In this document: in pieces, positions 29,714 through 40,771 of the stretch
Position numbering within the stretch: the stretch's first letter is position 1
Layout of the letters: the number at the start of each line of letters is the position of its first letter
Notes under the pieces: model-generated
Database searches by the model: none
What the model saw: only the letters and a program-made list of their open reading frames with translations
What the model was told of the DNA's origin: nothing
Assembly: GCA_030374805.1 (NCBI GenBank)
Contig: JARGSG010000184.1
Coordinates: forward strand, 186,001-250,000
Direction of reading: 5' to 3'
DNA: 64,000 nt
Source: Gracilaria gracilis
Lineage: Eukaryota; Rhodophyta; Florideophyceae; Gracilariales; Gracilariaceae
Program-made: the position numbers and the translations under genes

Positions 29714-30316
29714 TTAGATTTTCTCACTCATATAGATTACTGGTTTGTTGTCCTCAGTAAGGACATGAGGCGGATAGTCATCGTCATCTTCACTGTCTTT
29801 GAAAAAACTAAACTGGCCTTCAACACCTTCAGCATAACCCTCTGCAAATTCAGATACAGCTTCACGCAGCACGTTTACTCTGTCCTTCATGAGTGCTTCG
29901 GCCTCCGGTCTTCTGGCTTGAAACTCTTTTGTGACATGTTCAGAAGCTTCTCGAGCAGCTCGTTGGTTGCGTTTGATATTTGCTTCGGATCTTCTTAAGA
30001 CCGCTTGTGCATGTCGTCTGATGATCATGCTTTCTTTCTCCAACATCTTTCTTTCCATTTCCGCCATCTCAGGATTGGGAATATAAGAATGAAGATATAG
30101 TTTCCACGCCCTTTTGGCGACGTCTATGTTTTCTTTGAGATTTCTCTTTCTCTTCCGTTTCATATGCACCCCAGGAAAAACAGCCTCCTCCGAATGAAAG
30201 CGTTCATACCCCTGTGGTGGACGCAGGGGTCTGTGCATTCCTTCCCATTCCATTCGGTGCAGCCTCCATCTAGCTCGCAATCTTCTCAAATGGCGTGATA
30301 TACCTGATTTTGTCAT
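29714..30316 (-). CDS. Basic, helical protein of unknown function
   Basis: 200-residue protein, very basic at the N-terminus (MTKSGISRHLRRLRARWRL), with a KRKRKR patch near 53-58 and a long charged helix with heptad-like spacing over about 80-150, ending in an acidic tail (DSEDDDD). The start could be a mitochondrial presequence or part of an RNA-binding surface. Size, charge and helix content resemble mitochondrial ribosomal proteins, but no family motif is visible, so this is only a guess. It converges with the membrane-protein gene. Confidence 0.7.
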   Translation of the reverse strand: MTKSGISRHLRRLRARWRLHRMEWEGMHRPLRPPQGYERFHSEEAVFPGVHMKRKRKRNLKENIDVAKRAWKLYLHSYIPNPEMAEMERKMLEKESMIIRRHAQAVLRRSEANIKRNQRAAREASEHVTKEFQARRPEAEALMKDRVNVLREAVSEFAEGYAEGVEGQFSFFKDSEDDDDYPPHVLTEDNKPVIYMSEKI

Positions 30317-31609
30317 GTTTTTCGTGAAAGCACCTTGTAGGGAACATCAATTTATGATCCAGAAAGAGTTGTTACCATATCTCGCGAAGCGAATTGCCGG
30401 CTCAAGCCCTTTACGCCGTAGAGTCTACGGTTATATCACGAAAGAACCAGAAGTAAAAAGAGTATGCCATAGATACAGAACGTACCGTTGGTAGATACTG
30501 TACCTTCGTACACGAACGAGAAAAGGATGCACTTAAAAAGCAGCCCGGACAATTTGAGGACAATTTGATCTTCGCTCCTCATTCCGGTGCAGAAAGGTAC
30601 AGTAACTCTACATGATGTCGCTCTTGCTTGCATCGTCTCTCTCTTCCTTTTTTTAGGAGATCGCATCGTACCCTTGTAAATAGATACTACGCTTATTCCA
30701 ACGTTCGTGGTTTGCTTTCGAGGGGCCTGTTCCAGCCCGGTATATTATCTGTTCGAAAACCTGTTCGAAAACTCTTTCGAAATGGTCAACTATGACGTCC
30801 AACCGTCGTCCTATATCCTACAATTCCCAGGTTCCGAATAAGTCTGCGTGCTCATCTTAGGGAATCTGAGTTTCATGAGAATCTTCGCTTCTGCCTTGAT
30901 GGAACGAACTCAGGCATCCTATATTCAGATCGAACCGATCAATAACGCAGGGTTGTTAAGCAACAGCTAAACGACGATCATGCTCGGGCAACATGCGTTT
31001 GGCCTCATAACTGTTGCCTGGATATCTGCTGTGTGGTTCACTCACCACTATGATGATGTTTAAGTTGGGGAAGCATTGTCTCTACTTTCTTTAATAGCTT
31101 TCAACGACTGCAACGGTTGTGATGGTCCGGGATCTTCGTGACAAAAGCACTTCTAAATAAATCTGCTGGGGAAGAGATCCCCGGTCGATGATGGTCTCAC
31201 GCCTACGACAAGAAAACCCAGAACGACTTGAAATCAGGTTTATGATATACTGTTTTGTTACAAAGAAAAAATAGCAGCCAAAGAGCCATTGATGCGGAGC
31301 TTTTTCAGAGTCGCGCTCAACGGTTGCGTTCACAAATTCGGACACTGTTTATGTCATTAGACGGAATTGCAGATGAGCTGAAACGAGTGAGGTTCTTTCG
31401 CCGGCTTGCGGCCCAATATCCCCGTGGGATGTGTTTGGAAATCGCCGTTGAATTAGAAGATACATCAATTTACCAGGACGACTTATCTTGACTTTAATGT
31501 GCTTCGAACCACCAACACAATGCCTCAATCCCTTCTTACAATAGGGAGACCTGCCGACCTGTGAAAGATAGCTCTGTGCACGAAGATCTCTAGAAAGCTA
31601 ATCGAAGTC
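30317..31609. other. Intergenic region with one possible exon
   Basis: 1.3 kb between the unknown basic protein (-) and the O-fucosyltransferase-like gene (+). The only coding-like stretch is the candidate exon at 31255-31491. Otherwise I see nothing. Confidence 0.45.
31255..31491 (+). CDS. Candidate terminal exon of an unrecognised small gene
   Basis: An open frame without an upstream in-frame ATG that reads like protein: LFQSRAQRLRSQIRTLFMSL followed by a charged amphipathic stretch and an acidic end. An acceptor-like TAGCAG at 31272-31277 fits phase 2. An upstream ATG exon near 31187 could join to it, but the implied intron would be only about 40 nt, shorter than the clear ones here. Internal ATG at 31351 would give a 46-residue peptide. 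No family recognised; weak call. Confidence 0.3.
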   Translation: MLQRKNSSQRAIDAELFQSRAQRLRSQIRTLFMSLDGIADELKRVRFFRRLAAQYPRGMCLEIAVELEDTSIYQDDLS

Positions 31610-32863
31610 ATGGGAAACTTGTCCCCTGGCCTTTGCATGTGCAAATTTCTGATTCTTGTGTTCATCTTGCTGAGATCCGCATGGAATACGGAAGCATTTA
31701 AGGATCTCACTGCTCCCCGCCCTGTCATAATATCAGGAACCTATGGTGGGTTAGGTAACCAGCTGTACTATTTATGTGAAAACATGCTCTTGGCTAGGCA
31801 AGGGAACTTGACATTTGTACCGCCATCTATCTCAATTTTGCATTCCTATCCTGAAAACAATACCATAATCCTGCCTGATGTTGAGTATGATGAGTTCCTA
31901 GACAGCAGGTTCTTAGCTCGCATCGTGAATATAAGCCGAACTCTGCCGAAGCACTGCGACGGTCGCGTGCAACACGTTTTTGTCGGACGTCGGCATGGGA
32001 ATCTCGCAGTAGAAGTTCCTCGTTTCACGGCAGCATCTCGCCTGCTTATCGGTCAAAACTCCAGTGAGACGGACGAATCCCGGGACGAGCGTTTCATACA
32101 AGATGCAAAAGTCCATAGGCGATTCTTACCTATGGAGTATGGCGCAAACTATTCGTTTGTAAGAGAAGTGTCGTCATTGTCAGGTTCATGTGTATTCTTG
32201 GACGGTCATTCGTATTTTCGAAAGGGAGAGGATGAGCAAGAGTATCTGTACAGCTTCATGCACTACATTGAATCAGCTCCTCGAGTGAAACGTCTCGCGG
32301 ACCAATGGAGTACAGAAAAGTTATGTGTACTCCATCTGCGGTATGATGAACGCGAGTGTGTGCCCGATGTAGAGCGGATGAAAGGAAAGATTTGCATTCG
32401 CAGAAAACTCAAAATGGGGCGAAAAGGCACTGTCATGTGGACCGATGTGAAGTCGTTGGCAAATGGAGTCATCGCAGCAATGAGACAGAAAAGCGCAGGT
32501 TCTCTTTATCTTGCAACATCTCCGTATGTTCCTGGGAAAACTAGAGCGCAATTGGTATCTGAGCTCGCGAAGAGAGTGAAAGTGGAACCCGTTGTACCAG
32601 ATGAAATCGGATCAATGCTTAAGAACTTTGTCGAAAGAGAACTTGCTATCAGGGCGAAGCTGTTCATCGGTGACTTTGCTAGCACATGGTCCGGTACTCT
32701 GTATTACAAACGAAGGACAATGGATCGAGAAACCAACTGGACCTGTTCGCTGCTGAAGCAGTGCAGTGAACTAGCTTTCTACGGTAAAAAGGGAACGCTT
32801 GAATCACCACAATGGTTCGAAAAGAACTTCGACGTTAGGCCGACTGGCGATCATCTCAAGTAG
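31610..32863 (+). CDS. O-fucosyltransferase-like glycosyltransferase
   Basis: 417-residue protein with a signal-anchor (hydrophobic segment within residues 12-23) and a luminal catalytic domain of the GDP-fucose O-fucosyltransferase fold. Motif I is GGLGNQLYYLCENMLLAR (the G-G-x-x-N-Q donor-site loop), then LHLRYDERECVP with the His-x-Arg-x-E/D type motif II, LYLATSPYV, and a late LFIGDFASTWSGTLYYKRR, matching the F-x-G-x-x-x-S-T-F/W-S motif III. Several N-x-S/T sequons support a luminal location. It probably fucosylates protein or wall glycans in the Golgi; substrate unknown. Two Met codons (1 and 10) could start it; both precede the anchor. Confidence 0.82.
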   Translation: MGNLSPGLCMCKFLILVFILLRSAWNTEAFKDLTAPRPVIISGTYGGLGNQLYYLCENMLLARQGNLTFVPPSISILHSYPENNTIILPDVEYDEFLDSRFLARIVNISRTLPKHCDGRVQHVFVGRRHGNLAVEVPRFTAASRLLIGQNSSETDESRDERFIQDAKVHRRFLPMEYGANYSFVREVSSLSGSCVFLDGHSYFRKGEDEQEYLYSFMHYIESAPRVKRLADQWSTEKLCVLHLRYDERECVPDVERMKGKICIRRKLKMGRKGTVMWTDVKSLANGVIAAMRQKSAGSLYLATSPYVPGKTRAQLVSELAKRVKVEPVVPDEIGSMLKNFVERELAIRAKLFIGDFASTWSGTLYYKRRTMDRETNWTCSLLKQCSELAFYGKKGTLESPQWFEKNFDVRPTGDHLK

Positions 32864-33522
32864 GGGCTCTTGTCGATAAGGCGTTTATCTACAATTGCGG
32901 AAAGTTTTGTTGCCAATATTGAAAAACATAGCAAGGCTTCCGAAAGGCTTCGCTCCTTTGTCAAATCAAGCGTTCCTGTATCTTAACAAAGCACGACCTA
33001 GTAAACGGCAAAGGTCTCCCTGAGCATAAGTACTGTTATGTACGAAGAGCATAGCGGATGTTTATATCTCCATATACACAGAAATACGGAACCTGAAGTA
33101 TTGACCTGAAGAATCGGTTCCGAGATGCTTTAGGCTTGTATTACAAGGGTAGTACGAAACATATCCTAAAGCGTGGCTCCTCGAGCTCAGCTTTACTGCA
33201 TGTGGTTTCACGAGATGAACACTAACCATGCCCAGCATTTCCGCGAAGGTAAAAGCTTGCGCAACTTAGTGAGGTTGCAGCTCCACCCCTCTCTCCACGT
33301 CAAAACTAGCTAGGCTAAGTATAGGTGTCCATCCTAAGATGTAATGGAAAGAATCTGGACCAAACTGTTCATGAAATGTCGCTCGGAAGTCGACGAATTA
33401 GTAGAACAATTTCTCTGACGTGGGATTTGAACAAGGTGTAACTCGTAGTCCTGTGATGTCCCTTGACAAACGCCTCGCGTCTAGAAAGACCCCCACCGTT
33501 AGTGGCACGACACAATATGACT

Positions 33523-33553
33523 CTTCTTCTTCTTCTTCTTCTTCTTCTTCTTC
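33523..33553. repeat. CTT microsatellite
   Basis: About ten uninterrupted copies of CTT. Confidence 0.95.
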
Positions 33554-33682
33554 ACAAGGCTCTGTTGGCAGTACCCGCGCAGGTTTTTGGAGAGGAACTT
33601 TCTGCAGAGCAAGTTTTACTTAAACTCTGCGTTTGAAGTTTAATGTCTGCAAAAACTTGAAGAGCAACAACAAGATTGGAAT

Positions 33683-33700
33683 TGTGTGTGTGTGTGTGTG
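33683..33700. repeat. TG microsatellite
   Basis: Nine copies of TG. Confidence 0.95.
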
Positions 33701-33795
33701 TTCTTCAAGTTCCACAGTTCAAACCTTTACAAAGATCCAAGACACCGTCCACCTTTTGATGTCCGAGGAGGAAACCAAGAGTATTTCATTGTTTA

Positions 33796-34684
33796 TCAAA
33801 AGGGGAGACTTCCCGGGAAACTGCCGATCTCCAGGTTAGAGCAAAGTGTGTGAAACGTTAACTCGGTCTTGTAAGAAATTGGTTGGGATTGCTCCTGGGC
33901 ACCATTCCCCTGAGGATGTTCAATAAGCCTCACTTCCCTGGCTAATATTTCACTGTTCTCATGGTTATTTGGATCATGACTTTTTCCTGAAGCCAAGACT
34001 GAAGTTGAAGAGTTTCTTTCAGCGTTTGTTGCACTTTTTGTACTCTCGCTGTGTTCAGAAGACGACTTCACGGTGAGTAAGTTCTCTGCAGAGAGATGAA
34101 TTGCGCTGCCTAGAGCCGCATCAGAACTTGACGAAGAATGAGAGGTACAAGAACGTGTACCTGAGTCCGTAGTGGCGGCGGTTACTTCGTGATTATCGCA
34201 AGAAGGAGTTTCCATGGCTTCACGAGCATCAGATTGATCTTGAGATTTCATTTGCTCCATTCCCTTATCCTCTGTCTTGTGACATGAATCTCCGCAGAAC
34301 TTGGTAGGATATAAATACCAGTCCAAATCTTTGTCGACGACGTAAAACTCGAGGTCTTCAGAGTACTCCGGTTGCGCTACACCAAACCGGGGAGAGGTGA
34401 AGAGTAGACGGCGAACATCCAACTTCCAATGTTCATCCTGGGTCACGTCCACAGCATTTCCGTCTTAATGGATCAATTTGATAAACATGTCAGTTAGTTC
34501 TTCGCTTCAAAGGCAGGGATTTGAGATAAAACAAAACACCTACGATACCTTCGTTGAAATATTTCTCCCTTCTACGTTCAAGACATTCAAATATTCGCGT
34601 CAAGGGGGCTGTATCAAATCCACCGCAAGCAGACATAAGTCCGTCTTGAACGCATTCCGCAAAACTTCCGAACACACGGTTCAT
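33796..34684 (-). CDS. Predicted two-exon Ser/acid-rich protein, unknown
   Basis: Predicted 267-residue protein from exons 34549-34684 and 33796-34463. The long frame on its own has no ATG. An upstream ATG exon (MNRVFGSFAECVQDGLMSAC...) ends in phase 1 at AAG|GTATCG; an 85-nt intron with an AACTAAC branch sequence ends at ATTAAG and restores the frame exactly. The joined N-terminal ~95 residues look folded (FECLERRREKYFNE, then WKLDVRRLLF and FYVVDKDLDWYLYPTKF). The rest is Ser/Thr/Glu-rich and disordered. No family recognised. Intron size and branch agree with better-supported introns nearby. Confidence 0.55.
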
Positions 34685-34997
34685 AAATACTGGTTCAGAA
34701 TGTAAGGTCTACGAAAATGTGGACCAGATGAAGTTGCAGGCGTGCGTCCTTCTTCTGAAATCTGTGAGACTTGGTACTGAAGTACCTGCACAAGTGCAGC
34801 TGCAGCTGTGCTTTGCTTCCCTTTCGAATCGCAAGGGCGAATCGAAAACCCCATGTTGCGTTAAAAGCGAAGAGCAACAATATAATACTCGGAAGGAAAA
34901 TCTTTATCAAGTTACTAATTGCGAGGGACGTTCAGGTGCAATCAACCAACTAAAGTTCAGCTGCACAAAACATGACCACCTCAAAACGCGCCACTTT
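34685..34997. other. Short spacer
   Basis: About 310 bases between two minus-strand genes. It holds the 3' UTR of the phosphatase gene and the promoter of the two-exon unknown. An open plus-strand frame here continues antisense through the phosphatase gene and is not called. Confidence 0.5.
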
Positions 34998-35879
34998 CTA
35001 CATATCCAAGAACTTGCATGGGCTCACAGTCATCTGCTGGCGAGCAGCGGAAGAATTGTGCCCCGGGCTCCTGGGGCGGAATGGACGCGCTGCCTTAAGA
35101 GAGGGCCAGAAAGAGCCAACAAAGCTTCCGGATCGCGAGCGCTGACGAGGCTTAACAGCGGAAGGCGGAGGGCGACGCGTATAGCTTTCAACAAAAGCCA
35201 TCTGCCTTCCGTTCATCGCGCCTCGACGCGAAGCGCGAATCGAACCAACAGCTTCGAATGGGCTCAGTCCGGCCTCAACCAACGCAATGGCAGCAAGTAC
35301 AGGTGCGCGTCCCAGTCCGGCTGCGCAGTGAACCGCGACGGTCTCCTTCGGCACCTCGACGACGGACTCAGAGGACGAACTGACGTCAAAATCACTCACG
35401 AGAGAGGTAGGCGAAAAAGCCGTTTCGCTCTTTCGTGCACGCTTGGAGAGCGCGCACACCTTGTCGAGCAAACAAAGCCAACGAGCGATGACTTGGTCGC
35501 TCGGGGCCTCACCGTCAGCAAATGGCATCTCATGCACATGGAAGCCTAGAGCCTCAAGGTTGTCGGCCGAGTACATGGGCTCACACGCTCGCACGACATG
35601 AGAAACATTGTAGCTCCGCAAGAGCTGGGCATAGTCGTCGAGCGACTCGTTGGAAGGAGAGGAGGAAATCAAGACGCGTAGCGGTCCATGCTGCACCAGG
35701 GTGGGGTAGTCCGGGAGCATGCCACGGCGGTACATCTCCGCTTTGCGAGAATCAACCTCTTCGAAAGCGAGTTCGAGCGCACGTAGAGGCTCGGAAATAT
35801 GGCTAGCATACGGCGCATATGCGGAGCCCTTTCGGCCGTACATGGTAGAAAAGTTGTTGTTCCGAATGCCGAGAACCAT
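34998..35879 (-). CDS. PRL/PTP4A-type dual-specificity phosphatase without CaaX box
   Basis: 293-residue protein with a PRL (PTP4A) catalytic domain. It has the P-loop VHCAAGLGRAP (CxxxxxR; PRL consensus VHCVAGLGRAP), the acid-loop MPFADGEAPS (PRL WPFDDGAPPS, with the general-acid Asp kept), VRACEPMY and RRGAMNGRQMAFVESY. A 70-residue N-terminal extension and a Ser-rich insert before the P-loop are not found in animal PRLs. The C-terminal ~60 residues are Arg/Ser-rich, but the prenylated CaaX box is absent: the last Cys lies six residues from the end. Membrane attachment would need another means. The ATG at 35879 replaces an upstream TTG. Confidence 0.9.
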   Translation of the reverse strand: MVLGIRNNNFSTMYGRKGSAYAPYASHISEPLRALELAFEEVDSRKAEMYRRGMLPDYPTLVQHGPLRVLISSSPSNESLDDYAQLLRSYNVSHVVRACEPMYSADNLEALGFHVHEMPFADGEAPSDQVIARWLCLLDKVCALSKRARKSETAFSPTSLVSDFDVSSSSESVVEVPKETVAVHCAAGLGRAPVLAAIALVEAGLSPFEAVGSIRASRRGAMNGRQMAFVESYTRRPPPSAVKPRQRSRSGSFVGSFWPSLKAARPFRPRSPGHNSSAARQQMTVSPCKFLDM

Positions 35880-37538
35880 TTCGAAAATAGGAGTCAGTTG
35901 GTTGGTGTCCGACAAAAGTTAGCAAAATTGGGCGCGGCTCGGAACACGAAGAAAGCAGTCAGAACTGAGCGCTCTCAGCGGGAGGAGCGCGGCTGAGCGG
36001 CAGCGACGACAGCCAGCTTGAAGCGTGCTGAAGCGGCGGAAAAGCGGGCGGCAAGAATTGCGCGTGGATGGGGTAGCGTGGGGGTGCTAACCAAAGTCGT
36101 CTACAGCAGAAAACCCAATGAGGGAGAGCAAAACGAAGCAAGCAGGCACCATACACTTAGGCGGAGAGGAGTTCGGTTTGCAGACGCAACCGATGCGAGC
36201 AGGCCGAAGCTGCGAAGAGCGGCAAAGAGGGTAAGTGAAGAGCGGAGGCGCGGACGCAACGGCGAATGTGCGCGCAGTGCTAATGAGACAAGGTGTGACC
36301 AAAGAAAGCTACAGGCGAGCAACGACGAGGCAGCAGCAGTGCGGCTAAGGCAGCTGTAGGGCGGGGTGAGAAGCAGCGGAACGACGGAGAAAGCGACAAG
36401 ACGGGCGGGAAAAAAGCGAACGAAGAGGGACGGACGAAGGCAGCAACGACTGACGACCAGGTGTGGGGTGGGATGCACGAGTGAGCGAACGGACAACGGG
36501 CGCGGCGGCGGGCTCGTTTTATGGGCGGCGCGCGCGCGCGACAGCGCGTCGACGGCGGGGGGCCAAATTTGGGGCGTGCGCGCGGCCATGGGCGGCGCGC
36601 ATGTCGAAGCGAAGCGGCGGTGGGCTGTGAGTGGCGGCGGCATGAGGGCGAGCGCGCGCGCTCCAATGGCACGGCGCCAAGGCGACTGGCGCGCGCCGGC
36701 GATCGGCGATTGGCGGGAATCCGATCGCATGGGCGCTTCGCGTTGGCTGTGGGGGGGCTGGGGGGAGGCGCGTGTAAGTTTTGTGAGCAATGTCGAGTCA
36801 TCTCGCGCGTAAGCGCTGCGCTGCACGCCAAAGCTGCGCTGGCGCGACCTCGAGTTGTCAGATACTGTCGAGCTTGGCCAAACGCTAACGCCAGCTTGGC
36901 GTTCCGCACTGTGGATAACAAACAAAGCCGTTAGCTTGGGCTCGCCAGCATGCAGCTCACGCTTGACGAGCACATCCCCATGGACATCATGATATGTTAT
37001 GCTCGACAACCCAACGTTCCGCTATTGGCCTTCGATAAGCGCAACCACGGGAACATAGACGGAGAAAACGCGTTTGGGTGCTCTCTCCGTTAATTCTACT
37101 GCTCACGTCTTGTTTCATACTCGCATCGATGCGTGCTTGTCTTCGCACGCTGCGGCGCATCATACAAGCGAACCGCATCTGCTAACATGGGTCACGTAGC
37201 AAATCGTGGCTCTATCGTCGAAACGAACTCCGTTTTTCTAGCAACTGCAGTTGAGCTATCCTACTATCATAGCCTCTCTCTCTCTCTAGCATCCGCGATC
37301 TCGAGAGAACAATCGAGCGCCACATTTTTGCGCAATTGTGTGTGCTTCACGCGGACAAGCGGCGCAATCGTGTTATGCTATCATCACATTGTTTCAAAGC
37401 TCGTGTGCGCCTATGTGATTGGTTCGACGTCGCTAGGCTCCTCAACGTTTTCGAGCAGCTAACTTTAGATCTTTGAGCTGAAGCGGCACATGCGTGCACG
37501 GCGTCACGTGAAGGAGCATTAGCACTTTTGGCAGCTTC

Positions 37539-37793
37539 ATGGCTGCTCTCTTCCATCACTGTCGCCAAGCTGCGTCTACATACTCACGTCACGCGCTCGT
37601 GTTGTGGTCCAAGTCACTCTGTGTCTTTCCTGATATGTACGCCTCTTCCGACTCACCAAGTTGGCCTACCCCCAAGCCAAACATCGAACAGGTCGATCTT
37701 CGCTCTGAGGTAAAAGAACTTTTGGCTTCACCGTCTGGCTGTGCCACTTCTTATGTTCTCATGGCTGATTGCGCACAGCACACTGCCACATGA
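37539..37793 (+). CDS. Possible 84-residue protein, unknown
   Basis: ATG frame with an N-terminus like a mitochondrial presequence (MAALFHHCRQAASTYSRHAL), then SWPTPKPNIEQVDLRSEVKE and a Cys-containing tail. No family match and no supporting neighbour. It could be a chance frame. Confidence 0.25.
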   Translation: MAALFHHCRQAASTYSRHALVLWSKSLCVFPDMYASSDSPSWPTPKPNIEQVDLRSEVKELLASPSGCATSYVLMADCAQHTAT

Positions 37794-39880
37794 GAGAGTC
37801 ACCGCACATTTGCCGGCCCTCAAGTCGAGACTCGCACTTCGACTTTTGTTACTGTAGACCGCTTACCTGCTTGGTCAGAGAGGCTTAGAACCGCAAGCCC
37901 AATCGAAAGCATGGTACAAAGTCCCCAATCTTGGTATATCGCTTGTTTGGAAACAATTCTGCTGTCTCGTTCAACTTCACTATCCTACATTTTGTTGCAT
38001 TGTGCAGCACCTGACAAAGTTTACTTGTCCTAGCATGGCAAATGAAGTTATATTTCAGGAACACACATGACATTTTACCCACTTACATCGCTTCCTGTTT
38101 TGTCAATACGACAAACTGCTTTTCATTTCGCGACCGCAACAAACGCCTGACTCTGCCCTCACAATTCAACAAAGTTGTTTGGTACTGTTTTTAGAACAAT
38201 TCCAAGTTGTTCTAAACAATATGTTTGGGTTCTCGACAAGAGATGTACGTGTACTGTAGTATGGGTTTTGTAAGAACTGGTGTACTCTTTCAGTTTCAGA
38301 TGATGACAGTCAGTGTCTTAGATGATCTATTTACGTCCCAAGTATCTCCGACGCTTCGTTTCCATCAACAGCCGAACACTTGACGTGGCATGCAATTCAT
38401 TTTTTCGCTCGCTTTCGAACCGTGCAAAACTTCCCAAGTGCTGTAAACGCAGGGAGTTCCCTCGGTTTTTGAGCGTCAACACATGCCGATACGGTACCAC
38501 GAAAACGTTCTGCCGTCGCCCAATGCTGATCAACAAGAGAGTGCTCGTACAAGCAGGGGTGTGTCCATTGCGAACAAAGTTCAATAAGAAGACGGTGTTC
38601 CCGATTGCACCCTAAACAGCAATACAACCGGTAGCATTCTTCTCACAAAGTATATCGAAGAACTAACAAGAGATATAGTTCTATGACTGTTCATGAAGTT
38701 TATGGTCAGTGACAATCTCCCCTTCTTCTTCGCGAGCAAATCGGCAAAGCAACGTTTGGATTTCTTTCTCTTTTGTTTCATATTTCCTTTACAATATGAA
38801 TATAGGAATAGACTCAGACCACCAAAATGAAACTGTATGGTAGAGAGACAAAACTCTTGACTCAAAAGATGAGCGACTGCTTTGGAACGAACCCTGTTTA
38901 GCTCTTATAGATTTTGATCGTGAGAGACTTTCCAATATGCTCTAGTGTGTCTATTGCAACAACAACAACACTGAACTTCTGAAATCTAAGAAATTCGAGC
39001 GTCTCCTCGTTAGGAAGAGCGAAGAGCACTGACGAAGACCTTAAGTTACATGACGACACTTGGACTGCGAGCGATACCAAGCCATTTTGCCTGCAGAATA
39101 CACTAGTGTACTGGCCGCAATGTCACGCTTTATTGCAATGCCGAATGCACTTCTCTTGAGTAATCCAACGTTTTAAAACACACTCGTGCGTTCAAGTGTA
39201 ACAGGGAATGAGAACCACAATGGAACGAGGGGCTGAGGTCATTTACGTGGGTTTTGTTTAGCTTAACCACAACAACGTCAAATGACCAAAAGTGTCAGCG
39301 TTGTTGTTCAAGAATGAAAAAACAGAAAACCACTGCGAAGGAACAGAAGATTGGCAGCCGTGAACAACTTCAAACTTTGAAGTTCAAAGGTTTCGAATGT
39401 GGCTATTAGTGCTTGCAAGTGACAGACTTTGAAGGGGGGAAATGGTCAGAAAAGCAAAGAGGTCATAATAAAGCAACGAGAGAACGACAACAACAAGTTT
39501 GGACAAAGAAAGGAGTAGGGTATTTATTCAAAGGTGACTGTACCACTGCTCTAGCTTCAAAAGGAAAGACGAAACATTGAAAAGTAACATTGCGTTCGCA
39601 ACCCCTGGAGAGGGCAAGGGCAAGGGGAACGGAGAGGGGGAGAGGAAGGAAGAAGGAAAGGGACTTCATGCAGGGAAATTTTTACAACGGTGGCACCGGA
39701 ACTGTTTTCACAACCTGCAGAGGAAGGGGGAGACGTTAGTCGAGGGCAGTTTTCACAAGCTTCGGAAGGGTGGGGAGACGGCAGACGAGGACAACTACAG
39801 ATGGGAAAGGGCGGCTTTTATACGGACTGGAGAGCCCTCTCCCGGGGATGAATCCATGTTTCTAATTCCTTAGCACGGGG

Positions 39881-39944
39881 ATTGCGGGCGTGTCTCACTT
39901 GCATTCGTTTTATTGGGTGAATGCAAGTCGGGCACGTCCGCAAT
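39881..39944. repeat. Long imperfect inverted repeat (hairpin)
   Basis: Arms 39881-39906 and 39919-39944 pair with four mismatches. The inner 10 bp (ACTTGCATTC) are perfect around a 12-base loop, and pairing continues outward with a bulge to about 39874 and 39953. It lies in gene-free DNA. It could be a foldback element or a small-RNA precursor; not decidable from sequence. Confidence 0.8.
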
Positions 39945-40765
39945 TCGGACGTGTCGTCTCAGAAGTGGTTGGATATGGAAGAATCAAAGGAAATCATAGT
40001 TGTACAGGGCCTCGTGCCCTGATACGGTTTGCTCGAGGACAAAGTTGTTTGTATCCTGTATCCAGCAGCTTCTATTTTTGTTCTAGATCAAACATGAGAC
40101 GAGACTTGAGAGGAACAAAAGACCTCTGACAAAGGCGTTGTCGTCCTTGCTCGCCCTGAGGTGGGTCCGTGAGAGAAACGTTCGGTTATCGTCTTCATTG
40201 GGGAACAAGATGCAGTGAGATTCGGATTCTTAGGACTTTCAGTTCGGACTTAGCTGTTGCGGAATTAATAATGGAGACGCTTGTCGCATATCAGCGCTTT
40301 TGGTCCGGGAATTGATGACAACAATGCCAACGGAAGCAGCTGCAGGACTCTTAGATCCTCTGGATCAAGTCCTCGTCTTGCTACCGAAGGTAAGTTACGA
40401 CCGTCAGACGACTCGCACGAGGAAGTGAAATGGTGCACGAAACTGGCGGGCCCGGTGAATTGACATCGAATAAGCGCGGGAAATGCGAACTGCACTTTGA
40501 AGCTTTTAAATTTGCCACTCGAAATTCAAAAGATCGGACTCGTCAGGTGCACAGAAGCTGCAAGGGGAACCCCACGCGCCCCATCCCAGCAATGAACGAG
40601 GCGTTCCGCGTCCGCGTCCCGTGGCGAGCACCAACAATGACCGCGGCGCAGTTTCTCCCCAGGCAGCAGCTGGCGCCCCCGAACATTGCACCCCGAATTG
40701 GGAAGCACCTGCTCCGCTTCCAGCAGGGTGACCCTTCGACGTCATCAGCCCCAGCCCCTACCTCA

Positions 40766-40771
40766 TATAAG
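40766..40771 (+). promoter_or_regulatory. TATA-like box upstream of tetraspan gene
   Basis: TATAAG in a C-rich setting, about 98 bases before the ATG at 40869, at a suitable distance for a short 5' leader. An open frame running across it (40430-40864) is therefore unlikely to be coding. Confidence 0.4.

Larger units (their letters stand above)
32864..33795. other. Convergent intergenic region with microsatellites
   Basis: Between the O-fucosyltransferase-like gene (+) and the two-exon unknown (-). It contains CTT and TG microsatellites. No gene is supported. Confidence 0.5.

Noticed and set aside
33415-33445. TGGGATTTGAAC stretch resembling a minus-strand tRNA T-arm
   Set aside because: The T-stem does not form and there is no cloverleaf.
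34719-35549. 276-codon plus-strand frame
   Set aside because: Antisense to the PRL-type phosphatase gene.
36101-37009. 302-codon minus-strand frame in the 36-kb island
   Set aside because: Low-complexity Ala/Arg/Ser/Pro translation of GC-rich DNA, begins at a non-ATG codon, overlapping frames on both strands.
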